Shown here: piece after piece, positions 30,083 to 41,257 of the stretch | Numbering within the stretch: the stretch's first letter is position 1 | Layout of the letters: every line of letters starts with the position of its first letter | NCBI RefSeq assembly: GCF_003449035.1 | Contig: NZ_QRGB01000001.1 | Coordinates: 2,914,001 to 2,978,000, forward strand | Source: Pedobacter indicus | GTDB taxonomy: Bacteria > Bacteroidota > Bacteroidia > Sphingobacteriales > Sphingobacteriaceae | Direction: 5' to 3' | Length of the DNA stretch: 64,000 nt | Position numbers and translations under genes: made by a program | Notes under the pieces: generated by a model | What the model saw: only the letters and a program-made list of their open reading frames with translations | Told to the model about the DNA's origin: nothing | Database searches by the model: none

Positions 30083-32688
30083 TTTTTTAAGAGTCGCTGA
30101 ATTTCGTCTAACTTCATTAGTGCTTCGACTGGTGTCAATGTATTTACATCTAAATTATTCAGCACATCTCGGATTTTGACCAAGACCGGATCATCAATCG
30201 AGAACATTTGCAATTGGTAAGCTTGCTTTTGAACCTTCTTAAGACTATTTTTTATATCCTCCCCGCCAGTGCGTTCCTGTTCCAGGCGTTTTAGAATTTC
30301 GTTTGAACGTTGAATTACAGCTGCTGGCATACCCGCCATTTTCGCCACGTGGATTCCAAAACTGTGTTCACTTCCCCCTGGAACCAGTTTGCGAAGAAAA
30401 ATAACTTTATTATTTATCTCTTTAACAGCAATATTATAGTTTTTGATCCGGTTAAAGCTATTCGTTAGCTCATTCAATTCGTGATAGTGCGTAGCGAATA
30501 AAGTTCGCGCTTTCGCCGCCGGATATTGATGAAGGTACTCAGCGATAGCCCAAGCTATAGAAATACCATCGTACGTACTCGTTCCTCTACCAATCTCATC
30601 TAGCAAAATCAGACTTCTTGATGAGATATTATTTAAAATACTCGCAGTTTCACTCATCTCAACCATAAATGTAGATTCACCGCTCGACAAATTATCAGAC
30701 GCACCCACCCGCGTGAATATCTTATCTGTTAAACCCAGTCTCGCATCTTTGGCCGGCACAAAACAACCCATCTGGGCCATTAGCACGATGAGCCCGGTCT
30801 GCCTCAATAACGCTGATTTACCGGCCATATTAGGTCCGGTAATAATAATAATCTGCTGTGTATGGTTGTCTAAAAAAACATCATTGGTAATATAATCTTC
30901 GCCCAGAGGCAATGTTTTTTCAATTACCGGATGACGGCCACCCTTAATATCTATTACCGTATCCTTTGTTATTTCGGGTTTCGTATAATGGTTTTTTCTT
31001 GCTATCAGCGAGAAGTTCAGCAAAACATCTAGTTGTGCGATTAGCTGTGCATTCAGTTGAACCGGCTTAATATATTCTACTAATGATCTTAGAATATCCG
31101 CGTAGATTTGAGTTTCGAGCGCAAATATTTTTTCTTCCGCACCCAGTATCTGTTCTTCGTATTCCTTCAGCTCAGTCGTAATATATCGTTCAGCATTTAC
31201 GAGCGTTTGTTTTCTTTGCCAGGTATCAGGTACTTTATTTTTATGTGCATTCGTAACTTCTAAATAATATCCGAAAACATTGTTAAACGAAATTTTCAAC
31301 GAAGGTATACCGGTACTCTCCGACTCCCTTTTCTGAATCTCTAGTAAAAAGTCCTTACCGCCATACGCGATACTTCTTAACTTATCTAGCTCTTCATTAA
31401 CCCCTTCGGCGATCACATTCCCTTTTGCCACTGAAACCGGAGGCTCAGAATGTATCTCTGTATCAATTTGTTCACATAGTAGTTTACAAGAATTTAACTG
31501 ATCAGCAATCATCCGCAAGGGTTTGGAATCTACGTCGTGAATAGTCTCCTTAATTGATTGGATCGCATATAAAGAACGTTTTAACTGAACTATTTCGCGT
31601 GGATTCGCTTTCTGCAGTCCAATCTTACTGATCAATCGCTCAAGATCACCAATTTGTTTAATCTCAGTTAAAAGCGAGTTTTGCAACTCCTCATTCTTCA
31701 ACAGAAAGTCGACAACATCCAGCCTCGACATAATCGGTTTCTGATCTTTTAAAGGCATCACAATCCACTTTTTCAAGAGTCTGGCACCCATTGGTGACGA
31801 CGTATGATCCAGCACATTCAAAAGTGTTACCGCATTTTCATTATGAGAGTCGACTAATTCCAGGTTTCTGATCGTAAAGCGGTCGAGCCACATGTAATTC
31901 CCTTCTTCTATCCGCGAAATTGTCGAGACGTGTTGTAAGTTCCGGTGTTCGGTTTCATTCAAATAATGCAAAGCAACACCGGCTGCCACCACAGCAAGCC
32001 CCAGCTTTTCAATACCGAAGCCTTTGAGTGTACTTACTTCGAAATGTTTTAAGAGCAATTCCTTCGCATAGTCGCCCGTATAAGGCCATTCATCAAGAGT
32101 ATACGTATAAAATTGCGTACCAAAAAGCTCAGTGAAGAGTTTAAAGCTAGATTTATTCAGGATGATTTCATTCGGTTTATAGCTCTGCAACAGCTTATCG
32201 ATATACTCTGCATTTCCTTGAGCCGCCAGAAACTCACCCGTCGAGATATCTAGAAAAGAACAGCCGATATATTGGCGTTCGAAATAAAGCGAGGCCAGGT
32301 AATTATTTGACTTTTGCTGAACAATGTTATCGTTATACGAAACGCCAGGTGTAACCAATTGCGTTACCCCCCTTTTTACAATTGTCTTCGTGCTTTTGGG
32401 ATCCTCTAACTGATCGCAAATTGCTACGCGTAAGCCTGAGCGTACCAATTTTGGCAAATAGGTCTCTAATGAGTGATGTGGAAAACCAGCCAAGGCAACC
32501 TCTGAGGCTGTTCCATTTCCGCGTTTCGTAAGCACAATCCCCAAGACATCAGCCGCTTTAATCGCATCGTCCCCAAAAGTCTCGTAAAAATCGCCAACTC
32601 GGAATAGTAATAAAGTACCTGGGTATTTTACTTTAATGCTGTTATACTGCTGCATTAAAGGTGTCACTTTCTTTTCTTTCTTTGCCAA
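30079..32688 (-). CDS. mutS: DNA mismatch repair protein
   Basis: An 869-residue MutS1. The mismatch-reading Phe-x-Glu is in FRVGDFYETFG (Phe34, Glu36). The clamp and lever domains follow; the ATPase has Walker A ITGPNMAGKSALLRQTG, the GQSFM-like segment SSGESTFMVEMSE, Walker B LILLDEIGRGTSTYDG and the conserved LFATHYHEL. The C-terminus is a short helix-turn-helix dimerisation region. It is the first gene after the NtrC-type regulator on the same strand but appears independent. Confidence 0.97.
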   Translation of the reverse strand: MAKKEKKVTPLMQQYNSIKVKYPGTLLLFRVGDFYETFGDDAIKAADVLGIVLTKRGNGTASEVALAGFPHHSLETYLPKLVRSGLRVAICDQLEDPKSTKTIVKRGVTQLVTPGVSYNDNIVQQKSNNYLASLYFERQYIGCSFLDISTGEFLAAQGNAEYIDKLLQSYKPNEIILNKSSFKLFTELFGTQFYTYTLDEWPYTGDYAKELLLKHFEVSTLKGFGIEKLGLAVVAAGVALHYLNETEHRNLQHVSTISRIEEGNYMWLDRFTIRNLELVDSHNENAVTLLNVLDHTSSPMGARLLKKWIVMPLKDQKPIMSRLDVVDFLLKNEELQNSLLTEIKQIGDLERLISKIGLQKANPREIVQLKRSLYAIQSIKETIHDVDSKPLRMIADQLNSCKLLCEQIDTEIHSEPPVSVAKGNVIAEGVNEELDKLRSIAYGGKDFLLEIQKRESESTGIPSLKISFNNVFGYYLEVTNAHKNKVPDTWQRKQTLVNAERYITTELKEYEEQILGAEEKIFALETQIYADILRSLVEYIKPVQLNAQLIAQLDVLLNFSLIARKNHYTKPEITKDTVIDIKGGRHPVIEKTLPLGEDYITNDVFLDNHTQQIIIITGPNMAGKSALLRQTGLIVLMAQMGCFVPAKDARLGLTDKIFTRVGASDNLSSGESTFMVEMSETASILNNISSRSLILLDEIGRGTSTYDGISIAWAIAEYLHQYPAAKARTLFATHYHELNELTNSFNRIKNYNIAVKEINNKVIFLRKLVPGGSEHSFGIHVAKMAGMPAAVIQRSNEILKRLEQERTGGEDIKNSLKKVQKQAYQLQMFSIDDPVLVKIRDVLNNLDVNTLTPVEALMKLDEIQRLLKN

Positions 32689-32733
32689 TACTTAAAAAAT
32701 TAAATTTTGTAGAGATAAAAACCAGTGTGACCG

Positions 32734-34107
32734 TTAGAGAATCTGATACTTATCCAGCTTATTGTAGAGAGTTTTACGATCAATATTCAATAGCTGAGCA
32801 GCTTTACTTTTATTATATTTAACTTTCTGCAGCACGTCAATGATTAACTGACGCTCATGTGCTTCATTCTTTGACTTCAGATCGTCGCCCGAAATATCGT
32901 AGGAGTCTTCATTGCTTGCATTTTTCATCGAAAGCACCATCTCCTCTGGCAATGCAGATACTTTCGCAGTTGAATCAGCTGTCAACAACACCATACGTTT
33001 CACCACATTCTTCAACTCTCTTAAATTGCCGGGCCAGTCGTAAGCAGAAAAAACAGACCACACCTCTTCGTCCAATTCTTCAACATTGCGGCCTAACTCT
33101 TCGTTGGCCTTTTCCACAAAGAAGTCTGTAAACAAACGGAGATCGTTTCCACGCTCCCGTAATGGCGGAACCAAGATTTCAAATTCATTGATACGGTGGT
33201 ACAAATCTTCCCTAAAGTCACCCCCCGCCGTGCTTCCCAACAAATCATCATTCGTTGCAGCGATTACCCGCACATCAACTTTGATCTGTTTATTAGCGCC
33301 TATTGGCTGAATAACACGCTCCTGCAATGCTCGAAGTAGTTTTACCTGAACATCATAGCTTAGGTTACCAATCTCATCCAAAAAAAGTGTCCCGCCAGAA
33401 GCCTCTTCAAATTGACCGCGCTTATCGGCCAGAGCTCCTGTAAATGATCCTTTTATATGACCAAATAACTCGCTCGCCGCCAACTCTTTTGATAAAGTTC
33501 CACAGTCAATAGAAACAAAAGGCTTATCAGCCCTTTTGCTCTTCTCATGAATTGATCGTGCTACATACTCTTTTCCTGTACCACTTTCTCCCCGGATCAG
33601 AATGGACATATCCGTAGGTGCCACCAAATTAATATATTCCTGCAATTTTACAGCCTGCTTGCTCTTGCCTTCGATGTATTCAGGGAAACTCGACGAAGGT
33701 TTATTGAATTTTGATCTTTCTTTGACAGCTGCCGGTTTAATTTCTTCTGGACTCCCCAATGCTCCTTTTAAAATCATCAATAGCTCGTCCGGATTAACGG
33801 GTTTGGTAATATAATCATAAACACCTTTCCTCATTGCTCTTACGGCCGTGCGGACATCGCTAAAACCCGTCATCACAATTGCAGGTATATTCATGCCCTG
33901 ATCCCGCGTATAATCCAACAGTTCAAATCCATTACCATCGCCTAATCGATAGTCCAAAAGCAACAGATCGTATTTATCGTTCTTAACCGCTTCCATCCCT
34001 CCCGCAATCGAGAACTGCACATCAACATGATATTGATGTTTCTTTAAATAGTTTTCGATAATAGCAGAAAACGTTGCGTCGTCCTCTACTAAAAGTACTT
34101 TCGTCAT
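32734..34107 (-). CDS. sigma-54-dependent NtrC-family response regulator
   Basis: A 457-residue regulator in three parts. Receiver domain (1-120): acidic pocket VEDD, phospho-acceptor Asp52 in LLLLDYRLGDG, conserved Lys in YITKPVNPDE. Central AAA+ domain: Walker A GESGTGKE (about 174), the sigma-54 contact loop GSFTGA, Walker B GGTLFLDEIGN, and arginine-finger region PLRERGND. C-terminal Fis-type HTH: KAAQLLNIDRKTLYNKL. The cognate histidine kinase is not adjacent, so its signal is unknown. Confidence 0.95.
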   Translation of the reverse strand: MTKVLLVEDDATFSAIIENYLKKHQYHVDVQFSIAGGMEAVKNDKYDLLLLDYRLGDGNGFELLDYTRDQGMNIPAIVMTGFSDVRTAVRAMRKGVYDYITKPVNPDELLMILKGALGSPEEIKPAAVKERSKFNKPSSSFPEYIEGKSKQAVKLQEYINLVAPTDMSILIRGESGTGKEYVARSIHEKSKRADKPFVSIDCGTLSKELAASELFGHIKGSFTGALADKRGQFEEASGGTLFLDEIGNLSYDVQVKLLRALQERVIQPIGANKQIKVDVRVIAATNDDLLGSTAGGDFREDLYHRINEFEILVPPLRERGNDLRLFTDFFVEKANEELGRNVEELDEEVWSVFSAYDWPGNLRELKNVVKRMVLLTADSTAKVSALPEEMVLSMKNASNEDSYDISGDDLKSKNEAHERQLIIDVLQKVKYNKSKAAQLLNIDRKTLYNKLDKYQIL

Positions 34108-34140
34108 AAATATTTTTTCCTTTCAACCAAAATGGATTGA

Positions 34141-35403
34141 TTAGCCAATATGCTTAATGATCTCGTCAGCAAATTCACTGGTCTTTAACAAGACAGCATC
34201 GTCCATTTGATTATAAAAATCAACCGTCACCTTTTTACTCTGGATAGCTGCTGCTACTGCAGACTTAATTAACTCTGCGGCCTCAGTCCACCCCAAGTAT
34301 TCAAACATCATCACACCGCTCAATATTACCGATGAAGGGTTCATGGTATTTGTGTTTGCGAAGCGGGGAGCTGTACCATGCGTAGCTTCAAACACAGCAT
34401 ATCCGGTTTTATAATTTATATTCCCTCCCGGTGCTATCCCGATACCGCCTACAATTGCTGCCAAAGCATCAGAAATATAGTCGCCATTTAAATTAAGTGT
34501 GGCAATTACTGAATAATTCTGTGGATTTAACAATATCTGCTGTAAAAAGTTATCTGCAATCACATCAGTCACAATCAGCTTTCCTGCTTGCTTTGCTTCC
34601 TCTAATTCTTCATTTGCTTTCTCTTCACCCTGCTCAGCTTTTGCTTTCTCCCACTGCCCCCAAGTATAGGCGTGATCAGCATATTCCTCCTCTATTAATT
34701 CATACCCCCAGTTCTTGAATGCACCTTCCGTAAATTTCATAATATTACCCTTATGAACCAGGGTCAATGTACTCCTTTTATTTTTAAGTGCATATTCAAT
34801 TGCCGCCTTAATTAGCCTCTTCGAACCCTCTTCCGATACAGGCTTGATACCAATAGACGGATTAAACTCAAACGAATAACCAACTTTCAACTCCTTTGTA
34901 AGAAACTCCCTAACCTTCTTTGCTTCCAGAGAATCACCCATAAATTCAATACCCGCATAAATATCCTCCGTATTCTCGCGAAACAACATCATATCTGTCT
35001 TTTCTGGATACTTTACCGGCGACGGAACCCCCTCAAACCATTCTATCGGCCGAACGCAGGCATACAAATCCAACTCCTGACGAATGGCAACATTTAATGA
35101 GCGAATACCACCCCCTACCGGCGTTGTTAATGGCCCTTTAATAGAAACAATATATTCCTTCATTGCATCCAGCGTTTCTTTCGGAAGCCATTCCCCCGTT
35201 TCATCAAAAGCTTTCTGACCCGCTAGAATTTCTTTCCATTCCACTTTTCGTTGTCCTTGATAAGCTTTTTGCACGCCGGCATCAAAAACCCGCACTGCTG
35301 CACGCCAAATATCTGGCCCAATTCCGTCACCAATTATAAACGGGATCACCGGTTGGTCAGGAACCCGTAAACCTTGTTCTGTTTTTACGATTTTAGCTGT
35401 CAT
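34141..35403 (-). CDS. icd: isocitrate dehydrogenase (NADP-dependent)
   Basis: A 420-residue decarboxylating dehydrogenase of the TCA cycle, homologous to E. coli Icd. Substrate loop: [20 protein letters not shown] with the phosphorylatable-type serine; [31 protein letters not shown]; and the nucleotide region [19 protein letters not shown] and [16 protein letters not shown] specificity follows from overall resemblance, not tested. The start overlaps the antiporter stop by 11 bases. Confidence 0.95.
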   Translation of the reverse strand: MTAKIVKTEQGLRVPDQPVIPFIIGDGIGPDIWRAAVRVFDAGVQKAYQGQRKVEWKEILAGQKAFDETGEWLPKETLDAMKEYIVSIKGPLTTPVGGGIRSLNVAIRQELDLYACVRPIEWFEGVPSPVKYPEKTDMMLFRENTEDIYAGIEFMGDSLEAKKVREFLTKELKVGYSFEFNPSIGIKPVSEEGSKRLIKAAIEYALKNKRSTLTLVHKGNIMKFTEGAFKNWGYELIEEEYADHAYTWGQWEKAKAEQGEEKANEELEEAKQAGKLIVTDVIADNFLQQILLNPQNYSVIATLNLNGDYISDALAAIVGGIGIAPGGNINYKTGYAVFEATHGTAPRFANTNTMNPSSVILSGVMMFEYLGWTEAAELIKSAVAAAIQSKKVTVDFYNQMDDAVLLKTSEFADEIIKHIG

Positions 35404-37549
35404 GAGATGAATCCTTTCTTAAAATATTACCAACGCGTCGTGTCAAATTCCCCATGGTTTCCAATCCGGGTGCATAGGGTGCGCGATGGATATCTGTCAA
35501 ATCTATTGTACTTCTGTATCTGCGGCTCGGATAAATCAAGAGCAAATTACTTGACGGGAACATATCACTAACCCGGCGAGGAAATGAATCAAAATGATGA
35601 TCGTATGAAACATCTCCAGTTCTTGCCAACACAAACACAGCAAAGTCCTCTGGCTCCAAATACTTATTTAACTCTTGAATCTTATCATAAAAGAGCGAGT
35701 TCTCAAAGGTCATATTGATACTAACTTTTCTCTTCTGTATATATTTTTCAATAGTATTTTGTGTTCGGACATTACATATACAGTTTACCGGCAAGCTCAA
35801 CTCCTGAGTAAGCAAAATAACCTTATTTAACCAATACTGGAACCCTTTCTCAGCTTCGGCCATCGGCGGCACAAACAGCACAATACGTTTGTGCCCTACG
35901 AGCGGCTTTTCTAGCCGACACATAAACAAACTAACATCTGTTAAATTGAGTATACTTTCAGCCTTACCCCCTACTAATTTATCAACTATACTCGTTTTAC
36001 TTGGCCATCCAATCAAAATTCCTGTCGCAAGAACCTCCTTTGAAGCACGACTAATACCTCCTGCAATATTATAATCGATTGTCGTCATAATATTCACTTC
36101 TGTTTCACTTCCCGAAGCATATTTTGCTATTGAGTCCAAATTCTTCCTAGCTTTCTTTAAATTCACTTCAGCCATCTCATTGTTAGGAACAACCGAAAGC
36201 ACAGTTAGCGGATTTGGAGATTTTTTACTTTGGATCAACGACGCAACATCTAATAGCGCCTGCATATTATTTAGATTTGCAATCGGCAGTATAATATGCT
36301 CCTCAGCAGCTTCATCTTTTGCATTGGGTTCAATAACAACATCCCCTTCCAGTACAACCTTCTTCGACGCAGATTCAGCTGCAAAAGTTGCAATTACGCA
36401 AGAAACCAAAATCAGTAGAATTGCTCCATTCAGGACATTTTCTCCGACGATATTATTTTGGAAGCCCACCATAATCACCGCCAGCGTAGCTGCCGCATGA
36501 GCCCCGCTCAAACCATATATTAGCTGACGTTGTGCTACCGAATACTTAAAAATCTTTTGAGTAAGAAAGGCCGCAGACCATTTACCAGATATCGACACAG
36601 CGATCAGGGCTAAGGCAATCAAGATTGCCCGCGGATCATTGATCAGTACACTTACGTCGACAAGCATTCCGACACTAATAAGGAAAAACGGAATAAAAAT
36701 TGCATTACCGATAAAGTCGATTCGGTTCATCAGGGCAGATGAATGCGGTATAAACCGATTCAGCGCCAATCCCGCCATAAAAGCTCCAATAATAGGTTCT
36801 AGGCCACAAACTTCTGCAATAAAAGCGGCGAAAAAAACTATTGAAAGAACAAATATGTAATGCGATGTCTTTTCAGCCTCAACCTTTTTAAAGAACCATT
36901 TGGCCACACGGGGGATAATGACAAACATGATGAAGAGGAAGATCGAAAACGATATACCCATTTGTAACCAAAATTCACCATTTAATGCCCCTGCAGAAAA
37001 CCCTACAATCACCGCCAAGGCTACCAGCACAGCTGTATCCGTTAAAATCGTTCCTCCAATGGCTACCCCGACAGCTTCATTCTTCGCGATCCCATAACTT
37101 GTTACTACCGGGAAAGCTACCAAGGTATGTGTAGCCATCATAACTGCAATCATGATACTCGCAGCAGGATCGTAGCCAAAAACAAAATAAAACAAAGGAT
37201 ATGCGAAGATAATGGGGACCAAGAAAGTAAAAGACCCAAAGGTCAGGCTCTTATATTTATTTTTCCCAAAATCGTTCATATCGAGTTCAAGACCAGCCAC
37301 AAACATGATATACAGCAAACCGATGGTAGAGAATAAGTCGACTGCTATATTCCGTTCAAGAATATTCAATGCATGAGGACCTATAATAACTCCCGAAACG
37401 ATCAAGCCAATGATCGCAGGAACCTTTACCTTCCGCAAAAGTATTGGGGATAATAAAATGATAAAAAGGATGAGAGCAAATACTAAAACCGGGTTTGATA
37501 AAGGCGTTTCAAATGCGTGTTTTATATGTTCTATAAATCCCTTATCCAT
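35393..37549 (-). CDS. cation:proton antiporter (CPA2 type) with C-terminal USP-like domains
   Basis: A 718-residue membrane protein. Residues about 20-400 form 12-13 hydrophobic segments with Na+/H+ exchanger family patterns ([65 protein letters not shown]). The C-terminal half is soluble and contains universal-stress-like alpha/beta segments ([11 protein letters not shown]..., [22 protein letters not shown]) rather than a TrkA-N domain. It probably exchanges Na+ or K+ for H+. Its stop overlaps the start of icd, implying cotranscription. Confidence 0.92.
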   Translation of the reverse strand: MDKGFIEHIKHAFETPLSNPVLVFALILFIILLSPILLRKVKVPAIIGLIVSGVIIGPHALNILERNIAVDLFSTIGLLYIMFVAGLELDMNDFGKNKYKSLTFGSFTFLVPIIFAYPLFYFVFGYDPAASIMIAVMMATHTLVAFPVVTSYGIAKNEAVGVAIGGTILTDTAVLVALAVIVGFSAGALNGEFWLQMGISFSIFLFIMFVIIPRVAKWFFKKVEAEKTSHYIFVLSIVFFAAFIAEVCGLEPIIGAFMAGLALNRFIPHSSALMNRIDFIGNAIFIPFFLISVGMLVDVSVLINDPRAILIALALIAVSISGKWSAAFLTQKIFKYSVAQRQLIYGLSGAHAAATLAVIMVGFQNNIVGENVLNGAILLILVSCVIATFAAESASKKVVLEGDVVIEPNAKDEAAEEHIILPIANLNNMQALLDVASLIQSKKSPNPLTVLSVVPNNEMAEVNLKKARKNLDSIAKYASGSETEVNIMTTIDYNIAGGISRASKEVLATGILIGWPSKTSIVDKLVGGKAESILNLTDVSLFMCRLEKPLVGHKRIVLFVPPMAEAEKGFQYWLNKVILLTQELSLPVNCICNVRTQNTIEKYIQKRKVSINMTFENSLFYDKIQELNKYLEPEDFAVFVLARTGDVSYDHHFDSFPRRVSDMFPSSNLLLIYPSRRYRSTIDLTDIHRAPYAPGLETMGNLTRRVGNILRKDSSHDS

Positions 37550-37641
37550 AAGATTTTTCTATGCGTTAAATTTAAAAGTACTCCTGCAAATGCAGCAGTT
37601 TTTGATGTTTTCAAAGATAGAAAATTTCGGTTAAGTCTGGT

Positions 37642-39624
37642 CTAGGCAGTCTCTTGTTTTTCTGCTAATTCACCATCAATCATTTCATACGGTGAATTTT
37701 TACTTAAAAATTCGGGTACAATCAGTTTCATCTTCCTGACAATCGCTTCATTATTATGGCGCTCGTTAACAGATATCAGCTCGATGATATTTTTATTAGT
37801 TTCCAAAAAAGGATAGCTTACAACCTTGGCAATACTGATTTTTTCATGATGCGTAGGCAGAGTAAGCTCTTTTATATTGAGAAGTTCCTCGTATAGCTTT
37901 TCACCTGGTCTCAAACCGGAGAACACGATTTCGATATCCTTCCCTTCTTCCAGATCAGAAAGCTGAATCATTTTCTTTGCAAGATCAAGAATCTTAATGG
38001 GTTTACCCATATCGAAAACAAAAATCTCACCCCCTGTGCCCATGGTGCCCGCTTCCAGTACAAGCTGCACAGCCTCGGGAATTGTCATAAAGTAGCGTGT
38101 AATTTCCGGATGGGTTACTGTTATTGGCCCTCCTTTCATTATCTGGCTCCTGAAGCGGGGAATCACTGACCCGTTGGATCCAAGCACATTTCCAAAACGT
38201 GTTGTGATAAACCGGGTCCGACGTTCACTAGCACCGTTTTTTGGACTACCATTTTCCATTACTGGGTTTACAATCGTCTCAACAATATCCTGTCCGGCGT
38301 TGAGCGACTGAATATAAATCTCAGCAAGGCGCTTCGACGCGCCCATAATATTTGTTGGGTTTACTGCTTTATCAGTCGAAACCATCACAAACTTCTCTGT
38401 ACCATAACGAACCGCGAGGTCAGCCAATGTTTTTGTACCCAAAACATTGGTTTTGACCGCTTCAAATGGATTGCTTTCCATCATCGGAACGTGCTTATAC
38501 GCTGCAGCATGATAGACCATCTGAGGACTGAATTCTTCAAAAAGATCCTTCATTCTTTTTTGATCACGCACATCCGATATTTCTATCTGTAGCTCTGCGT
38601 CAGGGAAGCGATCATTCAGTTCTAATTGAAGTTCATGCAAGGGAGATTCCGCCTGGTCACATAAAATCAAAAGAGAAGGATGGTACTGTAAAACCTGACG
38701 CACAATTTCCGAACCGATTGAGCCCGCAGCCCCGGTAACCAACACACGCTTCCCTTTCAGGTCATTACTCACTCGGGTCTGATCGATCTTAATTGGTTTG
38801 CGCTGAAGCAAATCTTCAATACGCAAGTTTTGTATTTGTTTACGATCCAATTTACCAGACAGCCATGTCCCTGCCGGCGGAACTGTTATTACTTTAATAC
38901 CTAGTCGTAGCGCGCGTTCAATCACCACCTTTTTATCCCGTTCGTCCATACGCTCATTGATAATCACCAGCTGATCAATTTTCTTTCTGGATTTTAATAT
39001 CGGAAGGTCTTTGAAGTGATAAACCCGCTTCTGCTCCATATAAGAATTCAACCGCGTCCTGTCTACATCCACAAAACCCTCTACCACATAATTTACTGCC
39101 GATGTATTTTCAAGAGCTTGCTTAACCAGAATTGCATTTTTATCTGAACCATAGATTAAAACCCTCACGGTTTCACGCTTCCCGTAACGTCTGATCAGAA
39201 CATAAAAAGCAGCTTTGGCAAAAATGCGTAGCATGATCAACAAAGAAGACGTAATAAAGAAATTGATAATGAGTACACTAAGTAGGTGGCGCGAAGAAAT
39301 CTCTAAAACCCCTTCGATAAATACCGCATTGACCAATGCGTATAAAAGACTGAATGTTAAGACAGCTACGAAAATTCGTAACATATCTTGTGTGTTCGAG
39401 TAACGAAGCAGTCCTGTATGCAGACGCATAAAGTAAACCGTCGGTACCGCTAATGCGCAAAATATACCAGTATAAACGAGATAATGCCCGCGCACCATGT
39501 CGCTAAACTCAAACCGTTCGACAATAAAATATGAAAAAGTGAATGACCAGCTAATGATAATCATATCAACAACAAAGATCATCCATTTTGGAAGCGTTCG
39601 TCCCTGAAGTAGAAATTCTTTCAC
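37642..39624 (-). CDS. membrane-bound nucleotide-sugar 4,6-dehydratase (CapD/WbpM type)
   Basis: A 660-residue polysaccharide-biosynthesis protein. Four transmembrane helices at the N-terminus (about 15-125), a linking Rossmann-like domain (VRVLIYGSDKNAILVKQALE), and a C-terminal SDR domain with NAD motif VLVTGAAGSIGSEIVRQ (about 293-309), AAAYKHVPMMESNPFEA, FVMVSTDKAVNPTNIMGASK and TRFGNVLGSNGSVIP. This type typically makes 4-keto-6-deoxy-UDP-HexNAc for surface glycans. No other glycan genes are adjacent, so its pathway is undefined here. Confidence 0.93.
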   Translation of the reverse strand: MKEFLLQGRTLPKWMIFVVDMIIISWSFTFSYFIVERFEFSDMVRGHYLVYTGIFCALAVPTVYFMRLHTGLLRYSNTQDMLRIFVAVLTFSLLYALVNAVFIEGVLEISSRHLLSVLIINFFITSSLLIMLRIFAKAAFYVLIRRYGKRETVRVLIYGSDKNAILVKQALENTSAVNYVVEGFVDVDRTRLNSYMEQKRVYHFKDLPILKSRKKIDQLVIINERMDERDKKVVIERALRLGIKVITVPPAGTWLSGKLDRKQIQNLRIEDLLQRKPIKIDQTRVSNDLKGKRVLVTGAAGSIGSEIVRQVLQYHPSLLILCDQAESPLHELQLELNDRFPDAELQIEISDVRDQKRMKDLFEEFSPQMVYHAAAYKHVPMMESNPFEAVKTNVLGTKTLADLAVRYGTEKFVMVSTDKAVNPTNIMGASKRLAEIYIQSLNAGQDIVETIVNPVMENGSPKNGASERRTRFITTRFGNVLGSNGSVIPRFRSQIMKGGPITVTHPEITRYFMTIPEAVQLVLEAGTMGTGGEIFVFDMGKPIKILDLAKKMIQLSDLEEGKDIEIVFSGLRPGEKLYEELLNIKELTLPTHHEKISIAKVVSYPFLETNKNIIELISVNERHNNEAIVRKMKLIVPEFLSKNSPYEMIDGELAEKQETA

Positions 39625-39723
39625 GTTCGAGTTTTTATGTTAACAACAAAAGTTTCCATCCAGCCTATGAGCCAAAAACGATACAAAAAGTGTACCATGA
39701 ACACCCTGTTATTTAACGGAAAC

Positions 39724-39762
39724 AAAAATAAGCAGAAAATGTTTAAAACACTCTGCTTATTT
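39724..39762 (-). terminator. terminator of the dipeptidase gene
   Basis: AAATAAGCAGA (39726-39736) and its exact complement (39752-39762) form an 11-base stem; read on minus it is followed by a T-rich run (TTTTTGTTT). It lies 18 bases behind the dipeptidase stop. Confidence 0.8.
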
Positions 39763-39779
39763 CTCCTTTCTTATATCCT

Positions 39780-41147
39780 CTAACTCAATTCGTTAAAATA
39801 CTTATAGAATAGTGGTATGGTTTCAATCCCTTTTAGGTAATTAGCGATATCATATTTTTCGTTTGGCGAATGCAAATTATCACTATCCAGACCAAAGCCC
39901 ATTAATACCGTCTTAATCCCTAATTCCTTTTCAAAAAGCGCAACAATAGGAATACTTCCACCACCTCTGGTAGGGATCGGCGCTTTACCAAAAGCATCTG
40001 TAATTGCCTTCGCAGCTGCCTGATAAGCTTTGCTGTCTGTTGGGGTTACCACGGGTTCGCCTCCATGATGAGGCGTTACTTTTACATTTACATTCTTCGG
40101 CGCAATGCTCTCAAAATGTTTTTTAAATAACTGTGTTATCTTTTCTGAATTTTGATTGGGCACCAAGCGCATCGATATTTTCGCATTGGCTTTTGACGGC
40201 AATACCGTCTTTGCCCCTTCTCCAATATATCCACCCCAAATACCGTTGACTTCCAGCGTAGGTCTGATACCGGTTCTCTCTAAACTGGTATAACCCTTTT
40301 CACCCCAAACATCATCAACACCCAGGTCCTTTTTATATTCTTCTAAATCAAAAGGTGCTTTGTTAATTGATTTGCGCTCCTCTTCAGAAAGCTCAATAAC
40401 ATCATCATAAAATCCAGGAACTGCAATATGGTTATTTTCATCGTGTAAAGAGGCTATCATTTTCGCTAAGATTGTCGCTGGATTTGCAACCGCCCCACCA
40501 TATACACCAGAATGTAGGTCACGATTTGGCCCCGTAACTTCAACTTCAACATAGGAAAGACCGCGCAAGCCCGTTTCCAATGAAGGGTTTTCTAAGCTAA
40601 TCATCGCTGTATCAGAAATCAAAACCACGTCGGCACTCAGACGTTCTTTGTTCTTTTCAACGAAAATTCCCAGATTAGCGGAGCCGACTTCCTCTTCTCC
40701 TTCAATCATAAATTTTATATTGCATTCCAACATGTCCTTTTCCTGCATCAGCTCAAAGGCTTTTACATGCATATAAAACTGCCCTTTATCATCACAGGCA
40801 CCACGTGCAAATATTTTCCCATCCCTTACAGTTGGTTCAAACGGAGGGGTCTCCCATAATTCCAACGGTTCTGGTGGTTGCACATCGTAATGGCCATAGA
40901 CCAATACCGTCGGCTTGGACGGATCGATGATCTTTTCTCCGTACACAATCGGATAACCCGCTGTTTCACACAATTCAACATTGTCAGCGCCCGCACTACG
41001 TAATTTCTCAGCCACAAATTCAGCCGTTTTCACTACATCTTCCTTGTATTTCGGATCGGCACTGACCGAAGGTATGCGGAGGAGATCGAACAACTCATCA
41101 AGAAAACGTTGCTGATTTTCTTCTACATATTTTTTTATTTCTTGCAT
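39780..41147 (-). CDS. M20-family dipeptidase
   Basis: A 455-residue metallopeptidase of the M20 (carnosinase-like) group. Metal-binding and catalytic motifs: VYGHYDVQPPEPLELWETPP (first His and Asp), FARGACDDKGQ, FMIEGEEEVGSAN (catalytic Glu pair), a dimerisation/lid domain in the middle, and NLHSPNEKYDI at the C-terminus (last His). No signal peptide is seen, so it should be cytosolic. Divergent from the MFS gene. Confidence 0.95.
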   Translation of the reverse strand: MQEIKKYVEENQQRFLDELFDLLRIPSVSADPKYKEDVVKTAEFVAEKLRSAGADNVELCETAGYPIVYGEKIIDPSKPTVLVYGHYDVQPPEPLELWETPPFEPTVRDGKIFARGACDDKGQFYMHVKAFELMQEKDMLECNIKFMIEGEEEVGSANLGIFVEKNKERLSADVVLISDTAMISLENPSLETGLRGLSYVEVEVTGPNRDLHSGVYGGAVANPATILAKMIASLHDENNHIAVPGFYDDVIELSEEERKSINKAPFDLEEYKKDLGVDDVWGEKGYTSLERTGIRPTLEVNGIWGGYIGEGAKTVLPSKANAKISMRLVPNQNSEKITQLFKKHFESIAPKNVNVKVTPHHGGEPVVTPTDSKAYQAAAKAITDAFGKAPIPTRGGGSIPIVALFEKELGIKTVLMGFGLDSDNLHSPNEKYDIANYLKGIETIPLFYKYFNELS

Positions 41148-41217
41148 AGCTCTATAATTTTTCTAAAAATCAAAGGTAATAAATTGAGCCGAGAACCCTC
41201 TTGATACAAAAAAAACC

Positions 41218-41225
41218 TAAGTTTG
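41218..41225 (+). promoter_or_regulatory. -7 box (TAAGTTTG) of the MFS gene
   Basis: Consensus match with a predicted leader of about 29 bases. A seven-codon open frame (41238-41261) lies in this leader and its TGA overlaps the MFS ATG. Confidence 0.55.
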
Positions 41226-41257
41226 CAGTGCAATTCAATGAGCAGACAAAGAGACGT